In this document: piece after piece, positions 22,817 through 34,118 of the stretch
Numbering within the stretch: the stretch's first letter is position 1
How the letters are laid out: each line of letters starts with the position of its first letter
Made by a program: the position numbers and the translations under genes
Notes under the pieces: generated by a model
Told to the model about the DNA's origin: nothing
What the model saw: the letters and a program-made list of their open reading frames with translations, nothing else
The model's database searches: none
DNA from: Heterohyrax brucei
Lineage: Eukaryota; Chordata; Mammalia; Hyracoidea; Procaviidae
NCBI GenBank assembly: GCA_028571685.1
Contig: CM053143.1
Span: 6,749,501-6,813,500, forward strand
DNA length: 64,000 nucleotides
Direction: 5' to 3'

Positions 22817-22905
22817 AGGTTGTTGTTGGTATTGTTACCTACCATCAAGTGAAGTTCCAGCCTACGGCAAACCCAGGCACAACAGAAGAAACACTGCCTG
22901 GTTAC
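22817..22905 (-). mobile_element. RTE 3' end fragment, antisense
   Basis: 'ggttgttgttggtattgtta', 'tgcctacggcaaaccc'-like middle, and 'gcacaacagaagaaacactg' are the complement of the RTE terminal region. It is cut off by the adjoining LTR. Confidence 0.65.
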
Positions 22906-23352
22906 TGCTAAACTAAAGGAAGTTCATTCCACCCGTCACTGTAGCAGAAGATTCAGAGATGGCGAGGGGTTCAAGGAAAGCTTTATTAGCAGATAAGTGG
23001 GCAAGTCTGGGGAGCAGTGAGAATAGCTTCTCCAAAAACTGGCCCACTTGAGTTATATTTTCAGAGGTTTTTATAGCCAGATTTCAAAGGGATTGATATA
23101 TGAAGATGGTCACAGGACAATTACCAGGAGTCACAAGATTCCCTTACATCATAACGTTTGATGACATCTTATGAAACAGTGTAAATTACCAAAAATTTCA
23201 GCATCTCTCTGAGATCTTAATCTATTTAGCTTCCCCAGAGATCGAGGAATACAGACCTCTTAATCCAGTCTGGGGGTGATAATTGAGACAGAGGCTGAAA
23301 TGTAGTTTAATAACCTAAGTGACCTTTGTTTCAATTCTTATATTCACCAACA
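22902..23352 (-). mobile_element. solo LTR A (ERV-type), antisense
   Basis: On the - strand it starts tgttggtgaatataag, has a TATA-like ctataaaaac (complement at 23067-23077) and a polyadenylation signal aataaa (22982-22987), and ends near 'agtttagcagtaacca'. No internal retroviral coding sequence accompanies it, so this is a lone LTR left by recombination. The exact left edge and a target-site duplication are unclear. Confidence 0.65.
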
Positions 23353-23361
23353 TGGTCAAAT

Positions 23362-23837
23362 TGTTGTGATGTCCAGGTGATAGGGTTTGGGATTCAAGAA
23401 GCGACATAGAATCTCTTTAAAAGTTAAGTTTTATTAAAAATATGTCCAATAAGAAAAAAGACTGGTGCACCAGGGACGCACTCCAAACTGTGCGGAGTGA
23501 GGAGGAGTGAGGAGGCGACCCCCGAGTAACTTTTTCATTAGTATTTATAAGTCCTGAGCCTACAAAGCAGGGAGGGAGAGCTGACCCTTGTACTGATTGG
23601 TTGAGGCCACCTGGAGTTTTGTAGGTTGTAAAATGTAGTCATTAGGAATGTTTTCTTTGCAGATGGTCCAGGGTCAAGAGGTTATCTGTAAGGCTGTTTC
23701 TAAGCTTCAAGGCTGTCTCCCTGTTCTGTTTTGTGTCAGGTGTTAAGTAATCTATGGTAATTCCTGTTTTTCTCTGCTAAGTTTTCTGGGGCCTTTTATT
23801 TTAATAACTTGAATCTTTCCTGCTTTCTTCCTCAACA
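23362..23837 (-). mobile_element. solo LTR B (different ERV family), antisense
   Basis: On the - strand it begins tgttgaggaagaaagcagg and ends ...gacatcacaaca (TG...CA). It has a CCAAT-like 'aaccaatcagtac', a TATA-like 'acttataaatac' (about 23541-23552), a GC-rich stretch after it (23460-23525), and a polyadenylation signal (complement at 23429-23437). The layout resembles gammaretrovirus-like LTRs. No gag/pol/env sequence is present. It shares no obvious sequence with LTR A, only about 9 bp away. Confidence 0.75.
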
Positions 23838-23879
23838 ATGCTACTTGTGTCTCATTTTAACACAGGGATTTTATTGACT

Positions 23880-24112
23880 GATTTAGGGAGTATTGCCTAA
23901 TGGTAGTTCGGTTGTGGAATTCTTACTGTCCATGCAGGAGACTTGATTCCATTCCTGGACAGTGCACTTCATGTACAGCCATCACCCATCTGTCAGTGGA
24001 AGCTTGTGTGTTGCTGTGATTCTGAACAGGTTTTCAGTGGAGCTTCCAGACACCAGTGAAGAAGAAAGGCTTGCCAATCTATTTCTGAAAATCAGCCAAC
24101 TAAATGATTATA
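23880..24112 (+). mobile_element. RTE-derived short element, 5' region
   Basis: Contains 'catcacccatctgtcagtgg', 'cttgtgtgttgctgtgattc' and 'cagtggagcttccagac', the same block found at the RTE 5' end (compare 3206 and 34119). It is preceded by a tRNA-like stretch ('atggtagttcggttgtgg'). Probably a non-autonomous RTE relative. Confidence 0.55.
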
Positions 24113-24357
24113 GTTTTATTGCTTAGTATAATATTAAATGTTATATATATTTGTTTTCTTCATGTAGAGCATTTCATCATCCACATTAGACTGCGTACTT
24201 GCTGGTTTTCTACACTCTGATAAAACTCTGTAAAATGTTTTTCATTTAATTAACTAAAAAGTGTATCATTTGCAAACCTCAGGATTTCTCTTCATTTGTG
24301 TTCACTGAACTATTTCAAGGAATTGGTTTTAATGCCATAGGGGTGGGGATTATCATC

Positions 24358-24844
24358 TGTCTTAGATTAAATTGTATACCCTCTAAAAATGTGTGCAGCA
24401 GTTTGGCTGGGCCCCGATTCCACGTGTTGTGTGATGTTCCCGTATGTTGTAAACCGTTCCTCTGTGATGTTAATAAGGGAGGATGAGCAGCAGTTGTGTT
24501 GGTGGGGCGAGAATCAAAGTATGGAATTGTATTGTGCCTTGGAGCAGCCTCTTATGATATAAAGGAAAAGAAGGTAGGTAGAGATTTGGGGACTTCATAC
24601 CAGTGCCTGGAGCACAGTATGTCCTTTGCAAAGGACCAGGGTCCCTGCACCTCAGAAGCTTCTAGTCCAAGGGAAGATGGATGACAAGGATCTTCCTCCA
24701 GAGCCAGCAGAGAAAGCCTTTCCCTCGAGCCAACTTCTGAATTTGGACTTCTAGCCTACTGGACTGTGACAAAGTAAAATTTCTCCTTTTAAAGCCATCT
24801 TATTTTTGGTGTCACTACTAAAGCAGCAGTAGATGACTAAAACA
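24358..24844 (+). mobile_element. MaLR-like LTR
   Basis: Begins tgtcttagattaaattg and ends ...gatgactaaaaca. Near its 3' end 'gaatttggacttctagccta' and 'ctggactgtgacaaagtaaa' are typical of MLT1-type MaLR LTRs, whose poly(A) signal follows 'actgtgag'. Flanks tcatc/ttacc match at only 3 of 5 positions. Subfamily not assigned. Confidence 0.6.
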
Positions 24845-25836
24845 TTACCCACATTTCCTAATCTGTTTGCCTTTTAAAAATCTCTTACTTTCCAGACTGA
24901 ATTTTTAAAAACAGTTCAAAACAAATTTTCTCTTGTAGAACTTGATCAAAGATTTTCAAAAACGTAGTTGATAATGGCAGTTACCTGCCTTTGTTTCTAT
25001 ATTTATTATTCAGGGATCAGAGAATAAAGTAAAAATATTTTATGGACTTGATACACAGCTGACATTTCTCATTACTTGCTCTGTGCCTGTCTAGTGTTAG
25101 CTTCTTATTTCAAAGCTGAGAGTCAGCCGTTTGTGTGAGTGAGCCCAGAGACCTTGCTGTTGGTGAGGCCTAGCACTGTATTCCTGAGCGATGCCTGTAA
25201 CTCTTTTCTTCTGGGTTCTTGGCCATGTTTGGAAAAACAGAAAACAAGTTTTTGGATGAGCAAGACAGTTTGTTCTATCTTGGCTGTGTTTGCTCTGTGT
25301 GTACTTAATTTTCCATGTCAGTATATTAACGAAATTAACCTGATAGAGAGATGGCTGTTTCTCCTACTGTCACTTTTTCTCATAATCATTGGAGCTTCAG
25401 CTTTTCGTCAGGGAGCCTACGAAGGGAATTTTTTCCCATTCTAGGGCAGCTCACACTGGTTGATATACTTTTTATAGCACATTTTAGGTGGTAACAAACT
25501 TTTCTCTCCGAAGTAATAGTTTTAGTGCAAATTAAGAGTATTTTCCTAGCCATAAAGTGCTGTTGAACTAATGGATAACTGGTAAGGGGATTTACAGCCT
25601 TAATCCTGAAACAGGCAGTTGTTGGTATAAGAATTAGGCATAAAATGAATGAAACCACAGAGTCTATTTGTGTATATGTTATCCAGTTTGTCGTTAAATT
25701 TTGTGAATTGCTCAGTTCTCAGTTCCTTCTTTATCAAGTGTTATATGAACATTGTAGGTATCACAGATCTTAAGCTTTTAACTAAATTACGTTTATTAAA
25801 AGACTGTATTATACCACTATGACCTAAACTAAATAA
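24845..25836. other. intron-like sequence, nothing recognised
   Basis: Holds a 101-codon + strand open frame (25139-25444) with a hydrophobic stretch. I do not recognise the protein, and no initiation, splice or repeat context supports a gene. Confidence 0.5.
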
Positions 25837-25996
25837 ACCAAACCTGTTGGCATTGAATTGACTCTAATTCATAGCAACCCTGAAGGACAGAGTATAACTA
25901 CTCCATAGGGTTTCTAAAGGGCATCTGGCAGATTTGAACTGTAGACCTTTTGGTAGGCAGCCACAGCTGTTAACCACTGCACCTCCAGGGTTTCTC
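25837..25996 (-). repeat. AfroSINE, antisense
   Basis: 'aaccaaacctgttggcattg', 'agggtttctaaagggcatct', 'cagatttgaactgtagacct', 'gttaaccactgcacctccag'. Confidence 0.92.
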
Positions 25997-26890
25997 CTGG
26001 GGAGAAGGTTTTAAAAAGGAACAGAATTTTTTTAAGTGGAATAATTTTTTCTCATGTATTTCTGAAAGATAGGGTTATTAGAAATAGTTGCTAATAATGT
26101 TGACTGGAGGAAAAGGAGAATTTTTTTTATTTTTTTTTTTGGAGTAGCAAACAGACATGGACAAAGTCCAGCTGTACGTCATTAGAGCAAGTTAGGATTA
26201 CTTAGCTTCTCCAGAATTCTTGCTTCATGGTTCTGTGTTTACCGCTTTGTGAGAGAGAAGACCTCTCAATGGCATTAAAATGAGAGTTCGCCATAGATAG
26301 GGCATAGATGCTGTGTTTCAGTTCACTTGTACAAAATTTTTAGGAGGGATGGCTTAATTTTAGTATGCACATCCACTTAAATTAGAGCTAAGAAAAAGCA
26401 GTCTAAAGCTGAGTTCCTTCTTTAAAAATTTAGTTACTTGGAAACTTTAGAAACATATATACACTTTGTAGGGAGAAGACTTGGTTACCCTAATCAGGTT
26501 AACTTATCAAGAGAATTACATGTATTTCCTACTTTGGTTACTTTTGTAGTTTGCCTTGATACAGTTTTACCCCAATGTGGTACTCTAAAACTTCACCTAA
26601 ATGGGAATGATTTAAAACAACACAAAACACATTTTCACTGATTTTCCTTTACTTATTAATTTAAAAACATTCCTTTGGAATTTTCCTAATAATAGCTGAC
26701 TGGAATTTAAGAACTTGAATTCTTCTTTATCATTCTGTGCCAGTAATGATTAAAGAGAATTCCTCCTTTTCTATGGTACACTTTTTTATAGTTGATTTTT
26801 ATTTTTATTTATCTGGATAGTTAAATATGTAAATAAGAGTTCTTAAATCTCTGGAGTTATTCTGATTGAATTTTAATTTTTTGTTTCTAG
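25997..26890. other. RAPGEF2 intron sequence upstream of the 76-nt exon
   Basis: AT-rich, with no repeat that I recognise. It ends with the pyrimidine tract and acceptor 'tttttgtttctag' of the exon at 26891. Confidence 0.6.
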
Positions 26891-26966
26891 TTTTGGAAAG
26901 CGGTCTGCAGGAAGCTTTAGGCGTGGCTGTGAATGCATTGTTTTAGAGCCTTCTGAAATGATTGTG
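26891..26966 (+). CDS. RAPGEF2: RAPGEF2 internal coding exon, end of N-terminal cNMP-binding-like domain (long isoform)
   Basis: RAPGEF2 (PDZ-GEF1) loads GTP onto Rap1 and Rap2 at membranes and cell junctions. This 76-nt exon follows 'tgtttctag' and ends at donor gtaaga. The first base completes a codon split across the upstream intron (AG+T or TC+T, a Ser). The next 25 codons read FGKRSAGSFRRGCECIVLEP then SEMIV, as in the long RAPGEF2 isoform I remember. The paralogue RAPGEF6 has a similar GCDCLVLEPSEMIV stretch, but the FGKRSAGSFRR part is RAPGEF2-like. This is the last part of the first, degenerate cyclic-nucleotide-binding-like domain. The exon ends in phase 0 and joins exactly to the exon at 28779. 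Expected upstream exons of the long form were not found in the window. Confidence 0.95.
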
Positions 26967-28778
26967 GTAAGAATACTTCTGTGAAGAGTCTTCCCTTGCT
27001 TCAAATTTATGAAATAAAAGCCATGTTAATAAGCTCCTTAAAATAGTGTGTTGTGTATTTTATAATACTAGATATACTTATTTCATAATTTTTCATCATT
27101 AAGAATTTGAAATCAATACTGTAATTATTTGCACAATTTAATTAAATGAAAAAGACATTTAAAAATGGGAAAATGCCTAAGTACTCTGTGCTTCAACTTT
27201 GTAATTCAGTTTATCAAAATACTGTTGACTAGAAATTTGGGGGACAATTTATGACTTGTAGGATTTTTAGCTCTTCAAATGTTGATCAAAATGAATGAGT
27301 AATGTCAAATGAACTACAGGATTATGTGTTCAGTGAACAGATGGCATAAAGAAGTCAATTCATTTAAATAATTGACAAAATTAGATATCTACTGTGCTGT
27401 TAGTATCTTAATTTCTCTTTTTAACTAAATAGTATGATTTAAAAACCATGTAAGACAGATTGTATACACTATATTAAATAGTGTATTAAAAGATACTGTC
27501 AACACAGTTACCTTTATTAAAACTTTAAAAAGTTATCATACTTCTTTATTATATAAAAATAACTTTAAAATTGGATAATGTGTACCAGTTTGTAAAACCA
27601 GAAACAAAAAATGAATTTTAAAGGGAGTTGTTACTATCTGGGACATTCGTTCAGTATTGGTACTCTCACTGTTTACATCTCTATCTCAGAAGGTATAGTT
27701 TGTAGAATAAAAATGGCCTTGCATGAGTGATGATGAAAAGTTTTTATTCATGTTTATTAAAGTATTTATTAAACAAATTTAGGCTTATTTTCAAAGAATA
27801 TCTAAGGTTCTTCCTTACGATGTGGGAGTGGAAATTCCGTAGAACTTAGTCATCAAAGTAGTGAAGACTTGTAGTAAAATTTCACAAAATTTATTAAGTG
27901 AGAAAGTGGAATGGGGTACATAAAGCCTTAATGTAGGCACACCGAGAGTACTTGCCAATGAGTGGACATTTTGACCTCTGTTAGTGCTGTTTTTTAATTT
28001 CTTGGAGGGGTTTTTCATCTTTGAAATACTGTGCAATATTTTACACAACTGATACTGCAAAATACTAATAAAAACAGTGGTTGAATCCAGACATCCCTCT
28101 GTTGTGAGCAGTCTTACTTACAGACATATCACAAAGATTAACTTAGTGTCGTCTCTGTTCTAGGTTGTTAGTCCATTCATCAGTTTCTAAAGTGTTCAAA
28201 ATGAGGAATTAGTTCTTTAAACTAGTGCTGTGTATTTTTTTGTTAAAAAAAAAAAAGGAAAGAAAGCCACAGAATGAAAGTAGGAAGGAAAACTCTTAGA
28301 TAATCTACTGAAGCCAATCTAGCAGTCTTGCTTTTGTCGTTTGAGATGGTTTTTTTCTTCCGTCCCTCCAGATTTATCCATATACATCAAATCCTTGTGC
28401 TTTAGTTAAGACAGTGTGGCAGTTCCTTTCATGGTGAATTTGTATCCTATAAGATCTCTTAGGAATAAAACAGTGCAAAGACTGCTGAAAATATCCTTGT
28501 GTTTGAAACTACAGGAAACTCAGAATTTCCCATATTGTCCTAAGTGAAACTGAAAATGCCTCTTCCTGAAAGAAAAGTTAGTTCCCGAGAAGTCAGACAC
28601 ACTTAGAGTCTGTCTAGATATTTTGTCGACAAATAGCTTTGCAAATTGAATGAATACAGTCTATCTGTAAGTTTTTTGTCTTTTTTATTTTTTCTGTGCC
28701 TAATATCAATAATGGGATGTTAGGTTTGGAGAAATTAAGTTTGTTTATTTTTTCCCCTTGTGGGGGGCCTTACTTCAG
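26967..28778 (+). other. RAPGEF2 intron, no repeat recognised
   Basis: AT-rich intron between the 76-nt and 168-nt exons, with donor gtaaga and acceptor cttcag. I see no SINE, L1 or RTE copy. An A-rich run at about 28245-28262 is the only simple sequence of note. It is short and repeat-free compared with the rest of the window. Confidence 0.7.
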
Positions 28779-28946
28779 GTGGACTATATGGATGAAAATG
28801 AAGAGTATTTTCAGCGTCAAGCTTCTCATCGACAGTCCCGAAGGAGATTTAGAAAAATCAACCAAAAAGGGGAAAGACAAACAATTATTGACACTGTGGA
28901 TCCTTATCCTGTGGGTAAACCACCTTTGCCAAGAGGATATCATACA
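28779..28946 (+). CDS. RAPGEF2: RAPGEF2 internal coding exon, basic linker after first cNMP-like domain
   Basis: This exon is 168 nt, exactly 56 codons, phase 0 at both ends, between 'ttacttcag' and donor gtaagt. It starts VDYMDENEEYFQRQ and ends VGKPPLPRGYHT. Around residues 18-26 there is a strongly basic patch (RQSRRRFRK) followed by INQKGERQTIID. The sequence matches the long isoform of RAPGEF2. RAPGEF6 has a related but shorter segment (RQSRRRFRKINYKGERQTI), so the assignment is to RAPGEF2. The residues link the N-terminal cNMP-like domain to the region shared by all isoforms. No frameshift or stop is present. Skipping it would keep the frame. The acidic start (DENEE) beside the basic patch suggests a regulatory linker; that part is inference. 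Confidence 0.97.
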
Positions 28947-31251
28947 GTAAGTTACAAAAGTATAATGTTTTTTTAATGCAAGTTTTGTAGAAAGACATTT
29001 AAATTTTCAATTTTTGGTGAATAATTATTTAACGTGCTGATTTTGCTGTGAACACAAAAGCTACATATGGTTTCTAAAAAGCATTGAAATAAGATACTGA
29101 AAGACATTTTTTAACTTCTTAATGTACTGAAATGTTTTTTGAGGACCAATTTTGTGAGTAGCATGTAAAACTGTAGCAGATCTTTTAAGTTACTGCCTTA
29201 AAGTGAGGTTTGGCCTGAAGTGATTGGTATTGTATCTGCTTTTCATTCAAGAAATACACGTGCAAAAATTAGTTTTTGTAAGTTTTTATGTCGTTGTGAG
29301 TATATTATGGAGAATTCTTTTGTTTCATGATATAATAAAGTGAGATAATAATAATTTGAAAGGGTGCTTTTTTAACTCCTAGTGTGAAAATCTCTGAGGT
29401 ATTTGTAATGAATCCAAAGATCCTCTTGAATACTAACCTACTTGGGTGCCATTTACTTCACTAATAAGTAAATGATTTTATTTTTAAGGAAACCAGATAC
29501 AGGTATCATGTGATTTGCACAAAACCTCAATTAAGTCTATTTTATAGACTTATTTTTGTCTTTCTGGTTAGATGCACTGGGCAGGTTTTGTCTTGTTGCT
29601 AATCTAAAATAGGTATAAAATATATGTTTAAGGATCTCTCTTTTCAAAGGAAAGTAGCGTAAATTTGTGAATATGTCATAATAAAGTGAAGATGGTTTAC
29701 ATTATGCATAGACTATCACTAAATGAGTAGTGATAAATTAACTTTTGGATAAAAATATGAAAAAAAGGTAATTGGTAAACTATTTTACATTCTTATCTGT
29801 CCTTTTCTTCATGAAAATAAGGGTAAACGAAAGGGAGATTACATGCAGAATTATAATTCACTTGCATTTTAGTAACATTAAGAGATATGATATAATAAAA
29901 ATTGATATCCACATTTTCTAAGAGGGCTCTTTATGTTTAAATATTTAATATGAGTTTTGACCACCAGCCCCTGTCCTACTCCTCCTCTCACTACCCCTGC
30001 ACTATTTTAATTTAACATGAATTTTATAGTTGAATCATTCCATTGAGCTCATTTGGAAAGGGTTGCTTTTTGCTCATCACAAAGACAGCTTTGTTTGTCT
30101 GTTGAGGAGACTTGGTATTTAAAACAAAAAAATGCTATGAAAGATTTTTTTGTTAACATTGTCCATAGGAGAAGGTAATATTTTTAATTTTTTGGAACAT
30201 GATGGAAGAAGGAAATAATGTATTACAAATGGTCATGCATGTTAATAGTACAATATCAAATGTAGTATTTCAGCCTACTACTAGTAATGTCAATATTCTG
30301 TCTTCTTTGGAATTGTTTTCCAAATTGTTGTCTGTACTAAAATAGAGGGAGCATGCATTGCTTTAAATTTTGTGTTAATGTTGATCGGTTTAATTTTATC
30401 GTTACATATGACACATGTAAGTGGAGGTGATCATTTCTTAATTGTTTTTTCCTCCACTCTCATCTTTTTCTCCCTGTATGGACAACTTCACTCACTGTCC
30501 CTATCTGAGTTTCCTTTGTTTTTCAGGCTTTTCAAAAAATGTGTGTGTGCGCTTTTTAAATCATTATTTCAAGTTTTTTAAGTTGTCATTAAGATATCTT
30601 ACTTGGTCAATAGGTAGTTGTCTTACGGGCTGGTCAGTTATTAGGATGAACATTTAAACTTGATTACCAGTAGATCATGTACTAGTTTACTAACATGTGA
30701 CACATTGGTATTTTATTAAATAAGTTAAAATTGGCAACAACGTGGTCATACTTAAATGAATTGGATTCTGGTTTTGTGCACATTGTATTTTAACTATATT
30801 TCTACCTTATTTGATTATTATTTTACCCAAATCCATGATTTTGGTGTAGGAGAAAAGACTTTCTTTTGTATACCATGGTGCCACATGGTAAAAATAATAA
30901 AAAGAAAATTATTAATCTTCATAAGCATTAAGCTTTATTTACTTATTCTTAATGGAAGTATTTCTCTTTGAATAAAATTGACTGGCATAGTTGAACTGAG
31001 GGCTAAAAAGTTCATTTATTTACAAGAATTGCATGATCATACTTCACAGATGATTTTCAGTGATTACAAATACATTTCAAAGGCATGGCTAAAGAACGTA
31101 GAAAGTGTACATTTAGCCAATCCTGTGTGATCGTTCTTAACCTCATTTTAACGTTCTCTTCGTTTTGGCAGATGCACTGTATGTAGCATGTCTGATAATG
31201 TCCCTCTTTTCCTTCCCTCCTCTATGGCACTCATTCCATTTTGGCTCAAAG
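28947..31251 (+). other. RAPGEF2 intron before microexon, no repeat recognised
   Basis: AT-rich intron from donor gtaagt to the microexon acceptor, with no interspersed repeat that I can recognise. The last 65 bases hold the branch-point-like ctgataa and the pyrimidine tract described for the microexon. Confidence 0.7.
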
Positions 31252-31269
31252 GAGTGCACTAAATCTCAG
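31252..31269 (+). CDS. RAPGEF2: RAPGEF2 18-nt microexon (ECTKSQ)
   Basis: The exon GAGTGCACTAAATCTCAG encodes ECTKSQ. It is preceded by AG at 31250-31251 and followed by donor gtattg. In the long RAPGEF2 protein ECTKSQ sits exactly between ...PRGYHT and LPADFTKL..., which fixes the assignment and phase (0/0). No AG occurs between about 31188 and the acceptor. A pyrimidine-rich run lies at about 31201-31222 and a branch-point-like ctgataa at 31192-31198, so the branch point is probably distal, as in many alternatively spliced exons. Inclusion or skipping adds or removes six residues without a frameshift. It is far too short for routine ORF calling. Expression pattern cannot be seen from the sequence. 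Confidence 0.9.
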
Positions 31270-32341
31270 GTATTGTAATTTGTGTGTGGTCTCCTAACTT
31301 TAAATTTATTTGTGAATTGCATTGTTATATAATGGGTTTATAATATTGATGTGTTTTGATTGGTCTTGTCCTTTTGTATTTTGCTCTGATTTAGTAAAAT
31401 TTCTTAAAACATGCAGTCAGTGGTAAGACTAGGTGATAGCAAAGGCTACTTTATTTGTACAGACTGAGGGAGAAACTGCTTACCTTTGAAGGAGGAAAAA
31501 TGTTCAGCCTACTTATTTTTAAGAATGAGTAGAACACTATTTATTACCACCTTGTTTTGAAAATGAAGAAATGAAAAGGGAAAGACAGACGTAGTAGAAT
31601 TTTATTCCTTGTGTAAGAAGCCTATGGGAAATCTGTTAGATATTTTCATTTAAATGCTGCTGGTGAAAGCTCTGAAGTTCACGGTTTCCAGTGTGAGTGT
31701 ATTGAGCTTGTTGGGAGACCACTGGTGAAGCTTTAGTGAGAAGAGAGTTTAGTTAGAAGGGAAATAAGAATTTAAAATCAAGCGTATTTTCTCACTTGCA
31801 CTTTATTTTTAACCAAATTTGATGCTTTTATTTCATTCTGCATTCTAATCAGGAGGCCTATAATAATGTTTTTGCTCATTTCTTTCTTGCCAGCTTATGG
31901 CTGATTTATGATTTGTACTGTTGTTCTTTGAAATAATCATTATTTGAGGTGAAGCAAGAAAAAGATATATCTCTGGATTTGAACTGATTAAGTAGCTAGT
32001 GAGATTTTATGGTGTATTTTCTTACTGTATAGAAGGATCATGAGTAATCTGTAATTCATATCAGAAGTCTGTCCATAACGTAGTATCGTTGGCCATGATA
32101 GTAACTGCCTAAAAGCACCAAGTATTTGAAAAAGTTTTTGAAGTAAAAGGAGACCATTGCTCTGTGTTCTGTCCAAGAGAAGACATAACTGCTGTAGGCA
32201 GCATGATTGCTATAATGTTTTTTAGAAACACTTTTAAGAAAAAAACTTCAAAAAATTTTATTAGTTTTTCAGATGTTAAAATTTTCAAAAGTACTGTCTA
32301 AATGTATGCCTTCCTGTTGAAAAGGATGTAACTGTCACCGT

Positions 32342-32494
32342 GACCGACTGTTGTCGAGTCCCTTCTGACTCATAGCTGCCGTATGGGACAGGGTAAAGCG
32401 GTGCCGTAGTTTCCAAGGAGCACCTTGTGGGTTCAGACTGCCGGCGTTTTTGTTAGCAGATGTAGCACGTAACCGCTGCACCACCAGGGTTTCC
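32342..32494 (-). repeat. AfroSINE, antisense (left arm of SINE pair)
   Basis: 'actgttgtcgagtcccttct', 'tagtttccaaggagcacctt', 'aaccgctgcaccaccagggt'. Near full length. It faces an inverted copy 45 bp away. Confidence 0.93.
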
Positions 32495-32537
32495 AAAGCT
32501 GCAACAGTGTGTAATAAATTTCCCGTTTTTTAAACAT

Positions 32538-32670
32538 GAGAAACCCTGATGGCATAGTGGTTAAGAGCTGTGAATTTTAATCGAAAGGCTGGCAGTTTGA
32601 ATCTACCAGGTGCCCCTTAGAAACCCTGTGGGGCAGCTCTGTGACTCTGAATTAACCTGACAGCAGGTAA
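32538..32670 (+). repeat. AfroSINE, sense (right arm of SINE pair)
   Basis: 'gagaaaccctgatggcatag', 'tggcagtttgaatctaccag', 'accctgtggggcagctctgt'. With the preceding copy it forms a head-to-head inverted pair. Confidence 0.9.
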
Positions 32671-34118
32671 GTGTGTGTGTTTTTTTGTTTTAAAAAAATG
32701 AAAAAAGTCACCCGTTAGTCTAATTCCCGTTTGGAACTAGAAATTAAAGATGTGCATTGAGTCATGATCTTTACTTCATAACACACTTTTAAAAATTAGA
32801 TGTATTGCAGTAATTTAAAACAGATAATAATGATTTTTTTCAGAAACATGAATTCTCATATAGACCATGAAGAGTGTTTTCAGGATATCCTTTTTAAACA
32901 AGAGTGTGAAGTTTGTACAGACAGAATTAAGCATTTTAAAATGCAATGATAAGGAAAAATTGGAGTTTGCTTTCGTAAGCATTTTCTTACATTCTGATGA
33001 GTTGAGGTTAAGGCTGTGTTTAAGACTGCCAGCAAATAGAATGTGGAATGCATTTTCAGTTTTAGACTGGTAAAGCATACAGGCAGGTCCTTAGCAGAGA
33101 CTGAAAGACTTGGGTCTTTTCTAAAGAGAGTGACTTGGGACTTTAGGCAGGTAAGATATACAGGGATGAATTACCTAATAAATAAGCAAGGTGTGCATGT
33201 GCTTGGGCATCAACAGTACAGCGGCACCGATGGCCCAAAGAAAAGACCCACGGATGCCAAACAGGTAGGACACAACAAAAAGTGAATGCCTCAGTGGAAG
33301 GGAACTAGCAGGGCACTAAATGAAGTTGATAACAGCTCCAGTGTGGACAAATGTTCCACTCAAAAATGAAGTTCACAATGGGTCATGGCTCCCAAGCGTT
33401 ACAGGTTAAGTTCCTAGGCCTCTAGTTCTTGAATACCGTCTTTGACAGCTGTCTCCTACAGCCTTCCTAATTAATGAGGGACTCCCTATCTCAATGAGTG
33501 TCTTGAGAGTATACTGTTTGTTTCTAATGAAGACGACGTAGGAGTGGGCTGTTGAGTCTAACTCTTGCTACATTCATCCAGCCTGTAGTTACTGGGCAAG
33601 GACTAATTATATTAATAGATAACAGGTTCTCTGATGTATTTCGAGAGAAACTTCTTGTCTGCCCATGTCAGCTAATGTAGCAACTGGGGGCTTGAGGGCC
33701 AGCAATGCTCCATCTTGTGATTAAAAACATGATACTAAAGTTAAATCTGGTCCCAGGTGCTGTGCAGCAGTGAGGGAACCTGAGTAAGTCAACCACTGCA
33801 GTGGATTCAGTCAAGTTACATTTTTACTGTATAGAACTTGCATACAGAGTTATGTCCTGTGTTTTGTAAACAATGATATTTATAATTAACTTTAAAATAT
33901 GTTTGGTATACCTGCAGACTCAATCTAGTGTGAATTTAATACAATGCTAATGTAGATGTTAAAATCCAAAAATCCAGTAATCCAGAAACAGAAGAAGTAG
34001 TACTGCTTACCCAGTGTGATAACCAAAAGTTTCGTAGGACTCACTTCATTGCCGTGACCTAGAACCAAGCCCACAATTTCTCTCAGGCATACTTCTAGGT
34101 CCACCACGCCTCTATCAG
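32671..34118. other. intron-like sequence, nothing recognised
   Basis: No assigned repeat. Two opposite-strand frames (33043-33285 +, 32815-33078 -) are short and featureless. Confidence 0.45.

Noticed and set aside
22902-23837. Complete endogenous retrovirus between LTR A and LTR B
   Set aside because: The two LTRs differ and only about 9 bp separates them; no gag, pol or env sequence is present.
25139-25444. 101-codon frame with a hydrophobic segment, possible membrane protein
   Set aside because: No recognised family, no promoter or splice signals, and composition like the surrounding intron.
1-26890. Upstream RAPGEF2 exon coding the CWYILLSGSV segment of the cNMP-like domain
   Set aside because: Looked for by eye in this interval and not found; presumed to lie before the window.
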